Assembly: GCA_022837245.1 (NCBI GenBank) | Contig: JALHHX010000050.1 | Span: 1 to 15,688 of the forward strand | Source of the DNA: Lentisphaerota bacterium | GTDB taxonomy: Bacteria; Verrucomicrobiota; Kiritimatiellia; RFP12; UBA3636 | Direction: 5' to 3' | DNA length: 15,688 bases | In this document: in pieces, positions 1-7,478 of the stretch | Numbering within the stretch: the stretch's first letter is position 1 | How the letters are laid out: every line of letters begins with the position of its first letter | Program-made: the position numbers and the translations under genes | Notes under the pieces: generated by a model | The model's input: only the letters and a program-made list of their open reading frames with translations | Database searches by the model: none | Told to the model about the DNA's origin: nothing

Positions 1-19
1 GAGGCTCTTGCAAAACCCC
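1..19. repeat. Left terminal inverted repeat of the IS
   Basis: GAGGCTCTTGCAAAACCCC is exactly complementary, in reverse, to 1634-1652. The match stops at base 20, where the two ends diverge. This end lies downstream of the transposase gene. Confidence 0.95.
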
Positions 20-229
20 TTCGGAATCCTCGAAACTGTCGGCTCCCGCCGCCTTGGCGCATGCGCCATTTCTTTGATTCCGGGAGTTTGTAGGCCAGAA
101 GTGTGAATGGGTGCAGGCGAAGGGGCGTTGAAGCCTTTGCGAGGCCGGAATTCGTCCTTCCCGGGCACACTCTGTCCGTCCCTGCCTGCACAGCCGGGCT
201 TTTCACCTCCTCTCCGCTTCTCGCCGCCG

Positions 230-1345
230 CTACCCGAGCATCCTGAGCATCTGTTCGGCAGCGATCACCATCAGGCCGAAGGCCAGATGAGCCGCGACTT
301 TGACTGGGCCGCGCACTCGCACATGGCGTCCTCCATGTTCATCGTGCAGATGGGAGTTTACTCGCTCGACCGAGCTGCGTTCTTTGTAGCGCACCATCTC
401 CGCTGGCGAAAACTCGATCTTCTCACCCCTGCGCGGATTATGGTCGATGAGGGCCACATGGCCGAGACGTGCGGACATCTCACGGATATCCTTCGCGTCA
501 TACGCAGCGTCCGCCAGATCATAGAGATTGACGACGCGCAAGGCGGTCATCTGCGCCAACGGAATCGCCACCTGACTGTCGTGCAGGCTGGCGGAAGTGA
601 GGATGAAACTCACGGGGATGTCGCCGTCGATCACGTCCAGATGCGCCTTGTATCCGCGCCAGCATTCGGTCTTACCTTGGCTGTTCTTCTTGCATCCCCA
701 GTCACACGCGTTGGGCAGATCGGTAAGATTGGCGGGTAGATCGCGCTGGAGTTGCTGTTGCATCCGTGTCGGATCCGGCAACGGAGGCGGCGGCTCGTCC
801 TTGCGGCGACGTCCGCGCTTACCGCGTTTAGGCTCGTGGGACGCCTTGGGCTTGGGCTTGGCCTTTTCGCGGGCGTGGATGGCGGTTGAATCGCGATTGA
901 CGTGGCCAGCGAGCTTGTCGCCGTAGTGGGTTTTAATCATTACGTCGTGAATCTGTTGCGGCCTGCCGTCGCAGGCAAAGGTACCGAAAGCACGGGAGAA
1001 AGTCGCCTCCGAGGGCACCAGGCCGAGTGTCTCCCATCCGCAGAGGCGGCGCAGGGTCGGGCGGTGGCGGATCGCATCAATCAGGTCGCGGGTCGTGGAG
1101 AAGTCCCAGACCGCCTTGGCGATGAATGCCTTGCAGAGCGCCAGCCGATCGCTGGGCGGACAGCCGTTGCCGATCCACTGATAGGTGGCCATGTGATCCT
1201 GTAGCGAACACAGCTCGCAGACGGCCACGAACTGCCGGTGCTTCTCGTCGAGTTCGCCGATCTCGTCCTCCAGCATGGGGAACAACCACGACTGGATACT
1301 CATCCAAAGTTCACCGAGTGGTCTGTGCTTTGATTGTGCTTGCAT
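230..1345 (-). CDS. IS transposase, DDE (IS4/IS5-like) family
   Basis: This 371-residue protein is the only gene of the IS and would catalyse cut-and-paste or replicative movement of the element. A DDE catalytic triad is readable: D152 in RDSTAI, D279 in LADAAYD, and E327 in RSSVERVN, followed by a basic HVRVRG stretch typical of the region after the catalytic Glu. The N-terminal ~120 residues resemble the DUF772-type domain found ahead of Transposase_11/DDE_Tnp_1 domains. Between the first and second Asp is a low-complexity Lys/Arg/Pro-rich linker (about residues 157-192). The start is supported by an AAGGAG site at 1355-1360, 9 nt upstream of the ATG. No frameshift or internal stop is seen. 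The exact IS family is uncertain. Confidence 0.9.
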   Translation of the reverse strand: MQAQSKHRPLGELWMSIQSWLFPMLEDEIGELDEKHRQFVAVCELCSLQDHMATYQWIGNGCPPSDRLALCKAFIAKAVWDFSTTRDLIDAIRHRPTLRRLCGWETLGLVPSEATFSRAFGTFACDGRPQQIHDVMIKTHYGDKLAGHVNRDSTAIHAREKAKPKPKASHEPKRGKRGRRRKDEPPPPLPDPTRMQQQLQRDLPANLTDLPNACDWGCKKNSQGKTECWRGYKAHLDVIDGDIPVSFILTSASLHDSQVAIPLAQMTALRVVNLYDLADAAYDAKDIREMSARLGHVALIDHNPRRGEKIEFSPAEMVRYKERSSVERVNSHLHDEHGGRHVRVRGPVKVAAHLAFGLMVIAAEQMLRMLG

Positions 1346-1457
1346 ATGTCAAGGCTCCTTTTTCGATGTGCATACCCGTTCTTTTGAGTGATAGAGCTTT
1401 TATAACATATTGCGCCGCAACAATCTACAACTATTTTAAAAAATGATGGCTGGGGGG

Positions 1458-1485
1458 TTGACAACCGTCTCAAAATTTGTAATAC
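1458..1485 (+). promoter_or_regulatory. Putative outward-facing sigma70 promoter at the IS right end
   Basis: A perfect -35 box TTGACA (1458-1463) and a TAATAC -10 box (1480-1485) are separated by 16 bp. They point out of the IS toward the adjacent SGNH hydrolase remnant. Expected transcription would start near 1492, about 165 bp before that gene. The -35 is perfect and the -10 matches four of six consensus positions. Activity is inferred, not shown. Confidence 0.45.
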
Positions 1486-1633
1486 TGCTCTTAGTTGTTT
1501 TGGGCGTGATATGGTGTTACGCAGAAAACAACGGAACGTCAGGCTGGGGAGTCAGGCGAGCCCACGATGGGCGGCGCGTTTCTTCAGCTTACAAAACGCC
1601 TCGCGACGCAAGCCGTCAGGTACTGCCTCGCAG

Positions 1634-1652
1634 GGGGTTTTGCAAGAGCCTC
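1634..1652. repeat. Right terminal inverted repeat of the IS
   Basis: GGGGTTTTGCAAGAGCCTC is the exact reverse complement of bases 1-19. It lies upstream of the transposase gene. Host sequence resumes at 1653, with GCTAT followed by the ATG of the SGNH hydrolase remnant. Confidence 0.95.
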
Positions 1653-1657
1653 GCTAT

Positions 1658-2276
1658 ATGGAAACTAAAATCAAAAAAGGCGAAAAAATTCTCTTCATAG
1701 GCGATAGCATCACCGACTGCGGAAGGCGCGGCGCAGAGGCCCCACTCGGGAACGGCTACGTGAAGCTGTTCGAACATCTGCTGTTCATGCGCGAACCGGG
1801 CAAGGACGTCAGCGTGTTAAACAAGGGCATCGGGGGCCACACGCTTCCCGATCTGGCGGCTCGCTGGACGGATGTCCATAAAGATTGGCATCAACGACAT
1901 CCACCGCTACCTCCGCAATTCTCCGCAGCCCGAGGAATTCAGCCCGGTGGCGTTTCGCGCTGGATACGACGAGCTCCTGGCACGCACACGCGAGCATCTG
2001 CCTGATTGCCGCATCCTGCTGATCGACCCGTTCTACATTAGCAACGACACCTACGCCGGGTCGTTCCGTTACAAAGTGCTGGAATTGCTCCCGGAATACT
2101 TGGATGTCGTGCATGATATGTGCTCGAAATACGGGACTCTATCGGAGAGAACGCACGAGCGGTTCCAGAACTTGCTCAAGCACCGCGATCCTGATTACTT
2201 CTGCCCGGAACCCGTGCATCCGAATCTTTGCGGCCATCTCGTGATAGCGGAAGCGGTTTACCAGACGCTGTGCTAA
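1658..2276 (+). pseudogene. SGNH/GDSL hydrolase, frameshifted and deleted
   Basis: Two plus-strand reading frames together encode one SGNH-family esterase or lipase. The first frame begins METKIKKGEKILFIGDSITD and carries the block I Ser (GDS, residue 17) and the NKGIGGHT region (block II Gly). The second takes over near 1872 with SIKIGINDIHRY (block III GxND) and ends with PEPVHPN, the block V region. At the junction (about 1875) the text passes from RWTD directly to SIKIGIND. Family members usually have roughly ten residues there, so a small deletion of length 2 mod 3 explains both the gap and the frame change. In block V the usual catalytic Asp three residues before the His reads Glu. The start codon is 5 bp from the IS end, so native promoter and ribosome-binding site are lost. 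The family includes carbohydrate O-acetylesterases, which would suit the neighbouring GH2 and sialidase remnants. Confidence 0.8.
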
Positions 2277-2430
2277 GACATTTAGGCGGAGAGATCTTTC
2301 CACCTCGTCCGGGGTAGACTATGTCCGTGGTCATAAAAAAAGGGCTTTACTGAAAAGGGTGGAAATGAACTTCGCGGAAAATTAAAACGACCGGCTTTAT
2401 GGTTCTGGCCGCATCTGTATCGAAGGCGAG

Positions 2431-5178
2431 GTGTTGTCCGGTGTTGAGACATGGGCCTGCCGCAAGGCCGTGCCAGCGGTTGTGAATCAGGCCACCCCCT
2501 CAGAACTGCAGGAGGTTATATCCCTGAGCGGGGAGTGGGAGTTCACGACCAAGGAAGTCGCCCCTCTGCGCCACCCGGTTTGGCGGGCTTTCTATGCGAA
2601 AGAATGGCCGGAAGCGCGGCAAATCCACGTGCCTGGTTGCTGGGAGGCCCAGGGTGTTGGTGAGCCCGGATTCAACCAGACGCGGGACTGTAAATGGGAT
2701 CATGTGCCGAGGGAGTTGCGCCACGTTTACATGGGCGATGCGTGGTACAGAAAACCGTTTGATGTGCCGGCTGCGTGGCGTGGAAAGCGCATTTGGCTGA
2801 AGATAGGAGGCGTTCGCCCGCAAGGCTGGTTTTGGGTGAACAGCAAGCCGGTCGCATGGGTGGATAACTACTGCGGCACCTACAAGTATGACATAACGGA
2901 CCTTGTGGAGCCCGGCACCACGGCTGTTGTGGTGGCAGAAGTCAACAACGCGATTCCAAGCAGAAAGGGGCTGATGTCGTTTTCGCACCGCTTCGGAGGG
3001 TTGCACCGTGATGTGGAGATCGAGGCAACGCCCGACACAATAATCGATTACGCGTGGGTTGACGGTGATTTCGACGCGCGAGAGGCTTAGGTGAATGCGT
3101 TGATCGCTTTTTCCGCGGAAGATGGGCGGCTCGACGATCCGAATCTGCGGGTACGCATGAAGCCCGCGGCTGGTGGCGATTTCACTGGGGCTTTGGACTC
3201 GGCTGATGTTGTATTCGCCGATGGCAGCCGGAACGCAGAAGTCTCTTTCCGCGTTAAGCTGGACGCTTTCTTGCCGTGGTCGCCAGAAGATCCTAATCTG
3301 TATGTGGCTGAGCTTATGTTGTGCGATGGCGAAACTCCCGTCCACGGTTGGACGGAGCGGTTCGGCGTTCGTAAAATCGAAGTGCGGGGAAAGAGATTTT
3401 TTCTAAACGATAAGCCGCACTTCATTCGTGGATACGGGGATGATTTTGTGTATCCTTTGACGATTTCCTCGCCTGCTTCAAAAGAAGAGCATCTGAAGCA
3501 TTTAAAAAACGCTCGAGCTGCCGGCTTCAATTATGTGCGTTTGCACACTCATTGCGAAGTGCCTGATTTTTTCGAGGCAGCCGACGAAGCCGGCATAATG
3601 ATTCAGCCAGAACTGCCGTATTATGACGACTACCCCGTCGAGGCATTTGCCTTCGACCCCGCCCGCGATCTCGCGGAACCATATCTCCACTACCGCAGGT
3701 ACGTCTCGTTCACGACCATGTCAACGGGCAACGAGGGGCTTTTAGGATCGCCGCTCGACCGGGAGCTTTATAAGCTGGCTAAACGGCTTGATCCCAGCCG
3801 CCTTGCGATCCATCAAGATGGGAACCTTAACACCGCGGAAAATTCGGATTTTCGAAATGGCCCCATTACCGTTTGGGAACCCGGCAACTTCAAGTGCGAT
3901 GCGCCATTCGTTGCTCATGAATGCCTAAATCTCTGCGTGAAGCAAGACCCTCGGCTTGAGTTGCGTTTCAATGGGGCGTGGATGCCGCCGGTGTCTATGG
4001 CGAAGCGCGAGAGCTGGCTCTCCGCTGCCGGGCTCGACCGGAGGTGGGGCGACGCCTGCCAGCATGCCCAGCACGTTCTGCAGCGGATATACCAAAAGCA
4101 TGGATTGGAGGCCGCCAGGATGGATCCTCTCTGCGGAGGGTACTCATTCTGGACTATTGTTGACGTCGTGGTTAAACAATCGGACACCTACAGTGCGCAG
4201 GGGCTTTTCAATCCTTTCTGGGAGGTCAAGGATTGAGGTGCAACCGCAGAGGAATCCCGCTTGTTCAATGGTCCCGATGCGTTGTTGCTGGAAACAGAGC
4301 CTGCCGAAAGGATCGCCATTTCGGGCGACACTTTCAGATTAGATTTTTGGATCGCGCATTATGGTTCAGCGCAAATGGACAGTAGCCCGCCACACTGGGT
4401 TTTGCGATCGGGAGGCACAACGCTTGCACAAGGATTATGCGATGGTGGCAAAGCGGAGCTTGGAAGCACCAGATTGCTGGCATCCACGGAGTTGTCAGTG
4501 CCAAAAGCTTCAAAGGCTGCACATGCGGTGCTGGAAGCATCAGTCGATCAAGATGCTTATGGGCGTGCCTTACGAAACAAATGGGATTTCTGGATTTTCC
4601 CGAAACGGGGTTTGCGCAACGGATCAGGCATTGCAGTGTCGGAAGACATAAAGCCCATGCTTGACTTGCTATATACGGGGCTCGCCTCGGTCTCAACGCC
4701 AGCTGGGCAGGATGCGGAGTTGCTTGTTGTGAGCGAGTTGACGGAGGAAGTCGAAAAAGCACTTGCCTGCGGGAAACGGGTCCTGCTTGTTCAGGGTTAC
4801 GACACCGATCCGAACGTGGGTCTGGGATGGTTGAATATGGGCGAACAAGTGGGCCCGGAGTTTGCGGATCATCCAGCCCTTGGCGACTTCCCACATGGGG
4901 GATTCCTCTCGCAGCTTGCATTCCGTATAGTCAAAAAGGGCCGACCGCCACCGTTCGCGGGAATGATGCCGGACGACATGTTTGTGGTTGGAGAGGGTGG
5001 TGCTGGCCATTTCCTGTATGCCGGCCAGGCAAACATCGGGGGAGGACGCGTTCTGATGACATTCGGACTCGATATTGTTTCCTGCACTCCGGAAGGCACA
5101 TGCCTTCTTGATGGCTTGATTGACTATGCGCGTTCAGCCGCGTTTGAGCCAAAGAGCGAGGTTGGGGAGATTATATGA
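2431..5178 (+). pseudogene. GH2 glycosidase (beta-galactosidase/glucuronidase-like), two in-frame stops
   Basis: One 915-codon frame encodes a family 2 glycoside hydrolase, interrupted only by TAG at 3088-3090 and TGA at 4234-4236. The first part (2431-3087) is the N-terminal sugar-binding jelly roll (ISLSGEWEF, WYRKPFDVP, SFSHRFGGLHRDVEI). The second (3091-4233) holds the immunoglobulin-like linker (FGVRKIEVRGKRFFLNDKPH) and the TIM barrel, with acid/base Glu in STGNEG (3733-3735) and probable nucleophile Glu in VAHE (3919-3921). The third (4237-5175) is a C-terminal accessory region. Homology reads across both stops without a frame change, and each stop is one C-to-T transition from a sense codon (CAG, CGA). 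The GTG at 2431 is only where the open frame has a start. A signal-peptide-like MVLAASVS is in another frame at 2399, so the true N terminus is probably also damaged. Recent nonsense inactivation is most likely; readthrough is the alternative. Confidence 0.82.
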
Positions 5179-5326
5179 TCGAAAAACAGTCTGTGGTCGA
5201 GTCCTCGGTGGAGGGGTATACGGCTGGCAGGATTCCCGGTTTGGTTGTCGTGGACGGGGATGCGGTGTTAGCGGCAGTTACGAACGAAGTCCCGACGTCG
5301 TGCTCGCCCGTTTAGACATCGGGCGC
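5175..5326 (+). pseudogene. 5' remnant of a BNR sialidase-like gene
   Basis: An ATG overlaps the stop of the GH2 frame (ATGA, 5175-5178), as in an operon. The short frame reads MIEKQSVVESSVEGYTAGRI, then PGLVVVDGDAVLAA, and stops at a TAG near 5311. The RIPGLVV...VLA pattern is the start of exo-sialidases (GH33/BNR repeat family: RIPs motif, then a strand ending in an acidic/Arg segment). In the next frame the sequence continues as SYERSPDVVLARLDIGR (to about 5326), which matches the ...DVVLARSTDGGRTW segment that precedes the first Asp box. The remnant therefore contains a frameshift and probably an internal deletion, and the remaining ~300 codons are gone. Identification rests on about 40 residues. 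Function would have been release of terminal sialic acid from host glycans. Confidence 0.5.
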
Positions 5327-5425
5327 TATCCTCCATATAACAGGACATTTCCCATTTTTTGTTTCACGACATGCGCTGCGGGCTTGCGTTCCGTGCCCTA
5401 AGATAAGATAAGTTTCCAGCGCAAC

Positions 5426-5455
5426 TTGCACCGGGAAGCGGGAATAGTGTATAGT
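5426..5455 (+). promoter_or_regulatory. Putative sigma70 promoter for purC
   Basis: A -35 box TTGCAC (5426-5431), an 18-bp spacer and a -10 box TATAGT (5450-5455) precede purC. The transcript would start near 5462, leaving a ~50-nt leader. It lies just after the end of the decayed glycan operon and probably drives purC and possibly the yej genes. Both boxes match consensus at four to five of six positions. Confidence 0.5.
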
Positions 5456-5456
5456 G

Positions 5457-5500
5457 TTTTCCGGTCGCAATGAAGCGGCGCGGCTCGCGTAGCCGGAAGA
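5457..5500 (+). promoter_or_regulatory. Leader hairpin that could cover the purC ribosome-binding site
   Basis: TTTTCCGG (5457-5464) can pair with CCGGAAGA (5493-5500), giving up to 8 bp with one G-U pair. The 3' arm contains GGAAG, the likely purC Shine-Dalgarno sequence, 11 nt before the ATG. If transcription starts at about 5462, only the CCGG core of the 5' arm would be in the RNA, so the structure may be weak. No known purine riboswitch core was recognised. Confidence 0.25.
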
Positions 5501-5510
5501 AGACACAAAC

Positions 5511-6407
5511 ATGAAATACGACAACAACAACGCACTCTTGGAAAGCTCAATTCCTGAACTCGCCCCGCCAATGCGCGGAAAGGTACGCGATGTATACGAT
5601 CTCGGCGACTCACTGCTCTTCGTAGCAACGGACCGAATCAGCGCATTCGACTGCATAATGCCAAACGGAATCCCCGACAAGGGCCGGGTGCTTACTCAGC
5701 TAAGCCTCTTCTGGTTCGATCATTTCAAGGATGTGCCAAACCACTTGATCACGGCCGATGTCGGGAAATACCCCGACATCCTCAAGCCTTACCATGCCGA
5801 CCTCCACGGCCGTTCTATGATCGCGAAGAAGCTCCAAATGATCGCTGCCGAATGCATCGCGCGCGGGTACATCGTGGGCTCCGGCTGGGCCGAGTACACG
5901 AAGCACGGCACGGTGTGCGGTACTAAAATCCGCCCTGGATACGAAAAGGCCGAGAAACTCGACGAGCCGCTCTTCACGCCATCCGCCAAGGCAGAGCTCG
6001 GGGAGCACGACGAGAATATATCGATCGCCGAGCTAGAAGACCGGATCGGCAAGGAATTGGCGGACCAGATCGGAGCGCTGACCCTTAAACTCTACACTGG
6101 CGCGGCGGATTACGCCGCCACGAAGCAGGTCATCATCGCGGACACTAAATTTGAATTTGGATTTGATGCCGATGGCGTGCTAACGCTCGGCGACGAGGTT
6201 TTGACCCCGGATTCCTCCCGTTTCTGGCCTGCGGCGGAATATAAGACGGGTTCGAACCCGCCAAGCCTTGACAAGCAGTTCGTCCGCGACTGGCTCGACA
6301 GTGTCAATTTCAACCACAACCCGCCGGCACCCATGCTGCCGGACGACGTCGTGGACAAAACACGCAGCCGCTACTTGGAAGCCCTCAAAGTCCTAACCGG
6401 CAAGTAA
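5511..6407 (+). CDS. purC: Phosphoribosylaminoimidazole-succinocarboxamide synthase (SAICAR synthase)
   Basis: This 298-residue cytoplasmic enzyme condenses CAIR with aspartate, using ATP, to form SAICAR in de novo purine synthesis. Family landmarks are in order: GKVRDVYDLGD (23-33), TDRISAFD (40-47, nucleotide/substrate loop), the RGYIVGSGWAEY segment (118-129), ADTKFEFG (210-217) and DEVLTPDSSRFW (228-239). The length fits the longer SAICAR synthase type seen in yeast and many PVC and Bacteroidota members, rather than the ~237-residue E. coli form. The start is supported by GGAAG at 5495-5499 and by the position of the KVRDVYD motif. yejB follows after a 27-bp gap on the same strand, so cotranscription is plausible, although the pathways are unrelated. 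The gene is intact and contrasts with the decayed genes just upstream. Confidence 0.95.
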   Translation: MKYDNNNALLESSIPELAPPMRGKVRDVYDLGDSLLFVATDRISAFDCIMPNGIPDKGRVLTQLSLFWFDHFKDVPNHLITADVGKYPDILKPYHADLHGRSMIAKKLQMIAAECIARGYIVGSGWAEYTKHGTVCGTKIRPGYEKAEKLDEPLFTPSAKAELGEHDENISIAELEDRIGKELADQIGALTLKLYTGAADYAATKQVIIADTKFEFGFDADGVLTLGDEVLTPDSSRFWPAAEYKTGSNPPSLDKQFVRDWLDSVNFNHNPPAPMLPDDVVDKTRSRYLEALKVLTGK

Positions 6408-6434
6408 GCCACGCCATCCACGCGCAGCCATGCG

Positions 6435-7478
6435 ATGCTTGCCTATCTGATTAAGAGAGTATTGCTGATGATCCCCACTTTCCTGGGGATCACGATACTC
6501 TGCTTCGCCCTGACTCAGTTCGTTCCCGGCGGGCCGGTCGAGCAACGGCTCATGGAGATGCGCGGCATTATGGGCGCGGAAGGCGGCGCGGCGGCCGTGT
6601 CGGGATCGGGGCCGTCCAACGTCACAGAGCAAGCACGAAAGGAACTGATCGAATATTACGGTTTCGACAAGCCTCTGCTGCAACGCTACAAAAAATGGCT
6701 CCTCGACGACGATCTGGGCCTTTCGATGCGATCGTACAAGTTCACTGACAAAACAGCCTGGCAGCTCATATCGTCCCGCATTCCGGTGTCGCTTTGGTTC
6801 GGCATCACCGGCTTTGTCCTGAGCTACATCGTGTGCATACCGCTCGGCATCGCAAAGGCGTTGCGCCACGGCACTAAGTTCGACGCCATATCCTCCGCAC
6901 TCGTATTCATCGGCTACGCGATCCCTTCTTTCGCTCTCGGCATGGTGCTCAAGATGTTGCTCTGCGGCACGGTGGACTCGCTTTGGGATATTTTCCCAAT
7001 CGGAGGCATCAGCTCCGAGAACTACGCGCTTCTGAGCACATTCGGCAAGTTCACCGACCGCCTCTGGCACATGGCGCTGCCAGTGACGTGCTACGTCGCG
7101 GGCAACTTCGCCATGCTTACACTGCTCATGAAGAACTCGCTGCTCGACCAGATGAGCGCCGACTACATCCGCACGGTACTATCCAAAGGCGCCACGCGCA
7201 GCCACGCGGTCTGGCACCACGCGCTGCGCAATTCGCTCATCCCGATTGCCACCGGCTTCGGCGGCATCATGACGGTCATGTTCGCCGGTTCGGTCATAAT
7301 CGAACGAGTCTTCGAAATCCCCGGCATGGGACTGCTCTCCCTCGAATCGATTGAGACGCGCGACTATCCCGTCTTCATGGGCATTCTCTCTCTGACTTCC
7401 ATTTTCGGACTTTTCGGCCAGTTGATATCCGACCTCTGCTACGTCCTCATAGACCCGCGCATCCGCTTCACTAAATGA
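6435..7478 (+). CDS. yejB: Peptide ABC transporter permease, YejB/OppB type
   Basis: This 347-residue inner-membrane protein is one of two permeases of a peptide (microcin C/oligopeptide-type) ABC importer. The N terminus MLAYLIKRVLLMIPTFLGIT is the classic start of DppB/OppB/YejB proteins. About six membrane segments are seen near residues 9-30, 118-140, 153-178, 213-234, 271-292 and 313-337. The EAA coupling loop reads YIRTVLSKGATRSHAVWHHALRNS (about 244-267), and the protein ends in the family motif YVLIDPRIRF. A loop of about 85 residues between TM1 and TM2, with the FVPGGPVEQ motif, favours YejB over DppB. No strong ribosome-binding site precedes the ATG. The stop overlaps the next start by 4 bp (ATGA), indicating translational coupling with yejE. 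Confidence 0.9.
   Translation: MLAYLIKRVLLMIPTFLGITILCFALTQFVPGGPVEQRLMEMRGIMGAEGGAAAVSGSGPSNVTEQARKELIEYYGFDKPLLQRYKKWLLDDDLGLSMRSYKFTDKTAWQLISSRIPVSLWFGITGFVLSYIVCIPLGIAKALRHGTKFDAISSALVFIGYAIPSFALGMVLKMLLCGTVDSLWDIFPIGGISSENYALLSTFGKFTDRLWHMALPVTCYVAGNFAMLTLLMKNSLLDQMSADYIRTVLSKGATRSHAVWHHALRNSLIPIATGFGGIMTVMFAGSVIIERVFEIPGMGLLSLESIETRDYPVFMGILSLTSIFGLFGQLISDLCYVLIDPRIRFTK

Larger units (their letters stand above)
1..1652 (-). mobile_element. Complete insertion sequence with 19-bp terminal inverted repeats
   Basis: The element is bounded by perfect 19-bp inverted repeats: GAGGCTCTTGCAAAACCCC at 1-19 and its exact reverse complement at 1634-1652. It carries one transposase gene on the minus strand, with 229 bp of non-coding DNA on the left and about 307 bp on the right. 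The size (about 1.65 kb), single DDE transposase and imperfect similarity beyond the terminal repeats fit the IS4/IS5/IS1182-like superfamily; I cannot assign a family from memory. Both ends and the transposase are intact, so it may be active. A target-site duplication cannot be tested because the left flank lies outside the window. The right end lies 5 bp before the start codon of a broken SGNH hydrolase gene. Confidence 0.93.
1346..1652. other. Non-coding right arm of the IS
   Basis: This 307-bp stretch lies between the transposase start and the right inverted repeat. It holds the transposase ribosome-binding site, an A/T-rich block (1380-1445) where a transposase promoter would be expected, and a plus-strand sigma70-like promoter pointing out of the element. 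A plus-strand frame from 1443 begins with a hydrophobic segment but runs through the inverted repeat and has no ribosome-binding site. I do not regard it as a gene. Confidence 0.6.

Noticed and set aside
56..67. Perfect 12-bp palindrome GGCGCATGCGCC near the IS left end
   Set aside because: It has no loop and no T-tract, so it is a poor terminator. It may have a role in transposition, but nothing supports that.
107..739. Plus-strand 210-codon frame over the IS left half
   Set aside because: It is antisense to the intact DDE transposase, which has the conserved motifs.
1443..1700. Plus-strand 85-codon frame starting with a hydrophobic, signal-like segment
   Set aside because: It has no ribosome-binding site, crosses the IS right inverted repeat and ends in the SGNH gene out of frame. 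It is probably chance.
2500..3345. Minus-strand 281-codon frame
   Set aside because: It is antisense to the GH2 frame, which is clearly homologous to a known family; the minus-strand product has no recognisable motif.
5360..5368. TGTTTCACG, a possible parS half-site
   Set aside because: The other half (ACATGCGC) does not match, and a 9-bp half-site is expected by chance.
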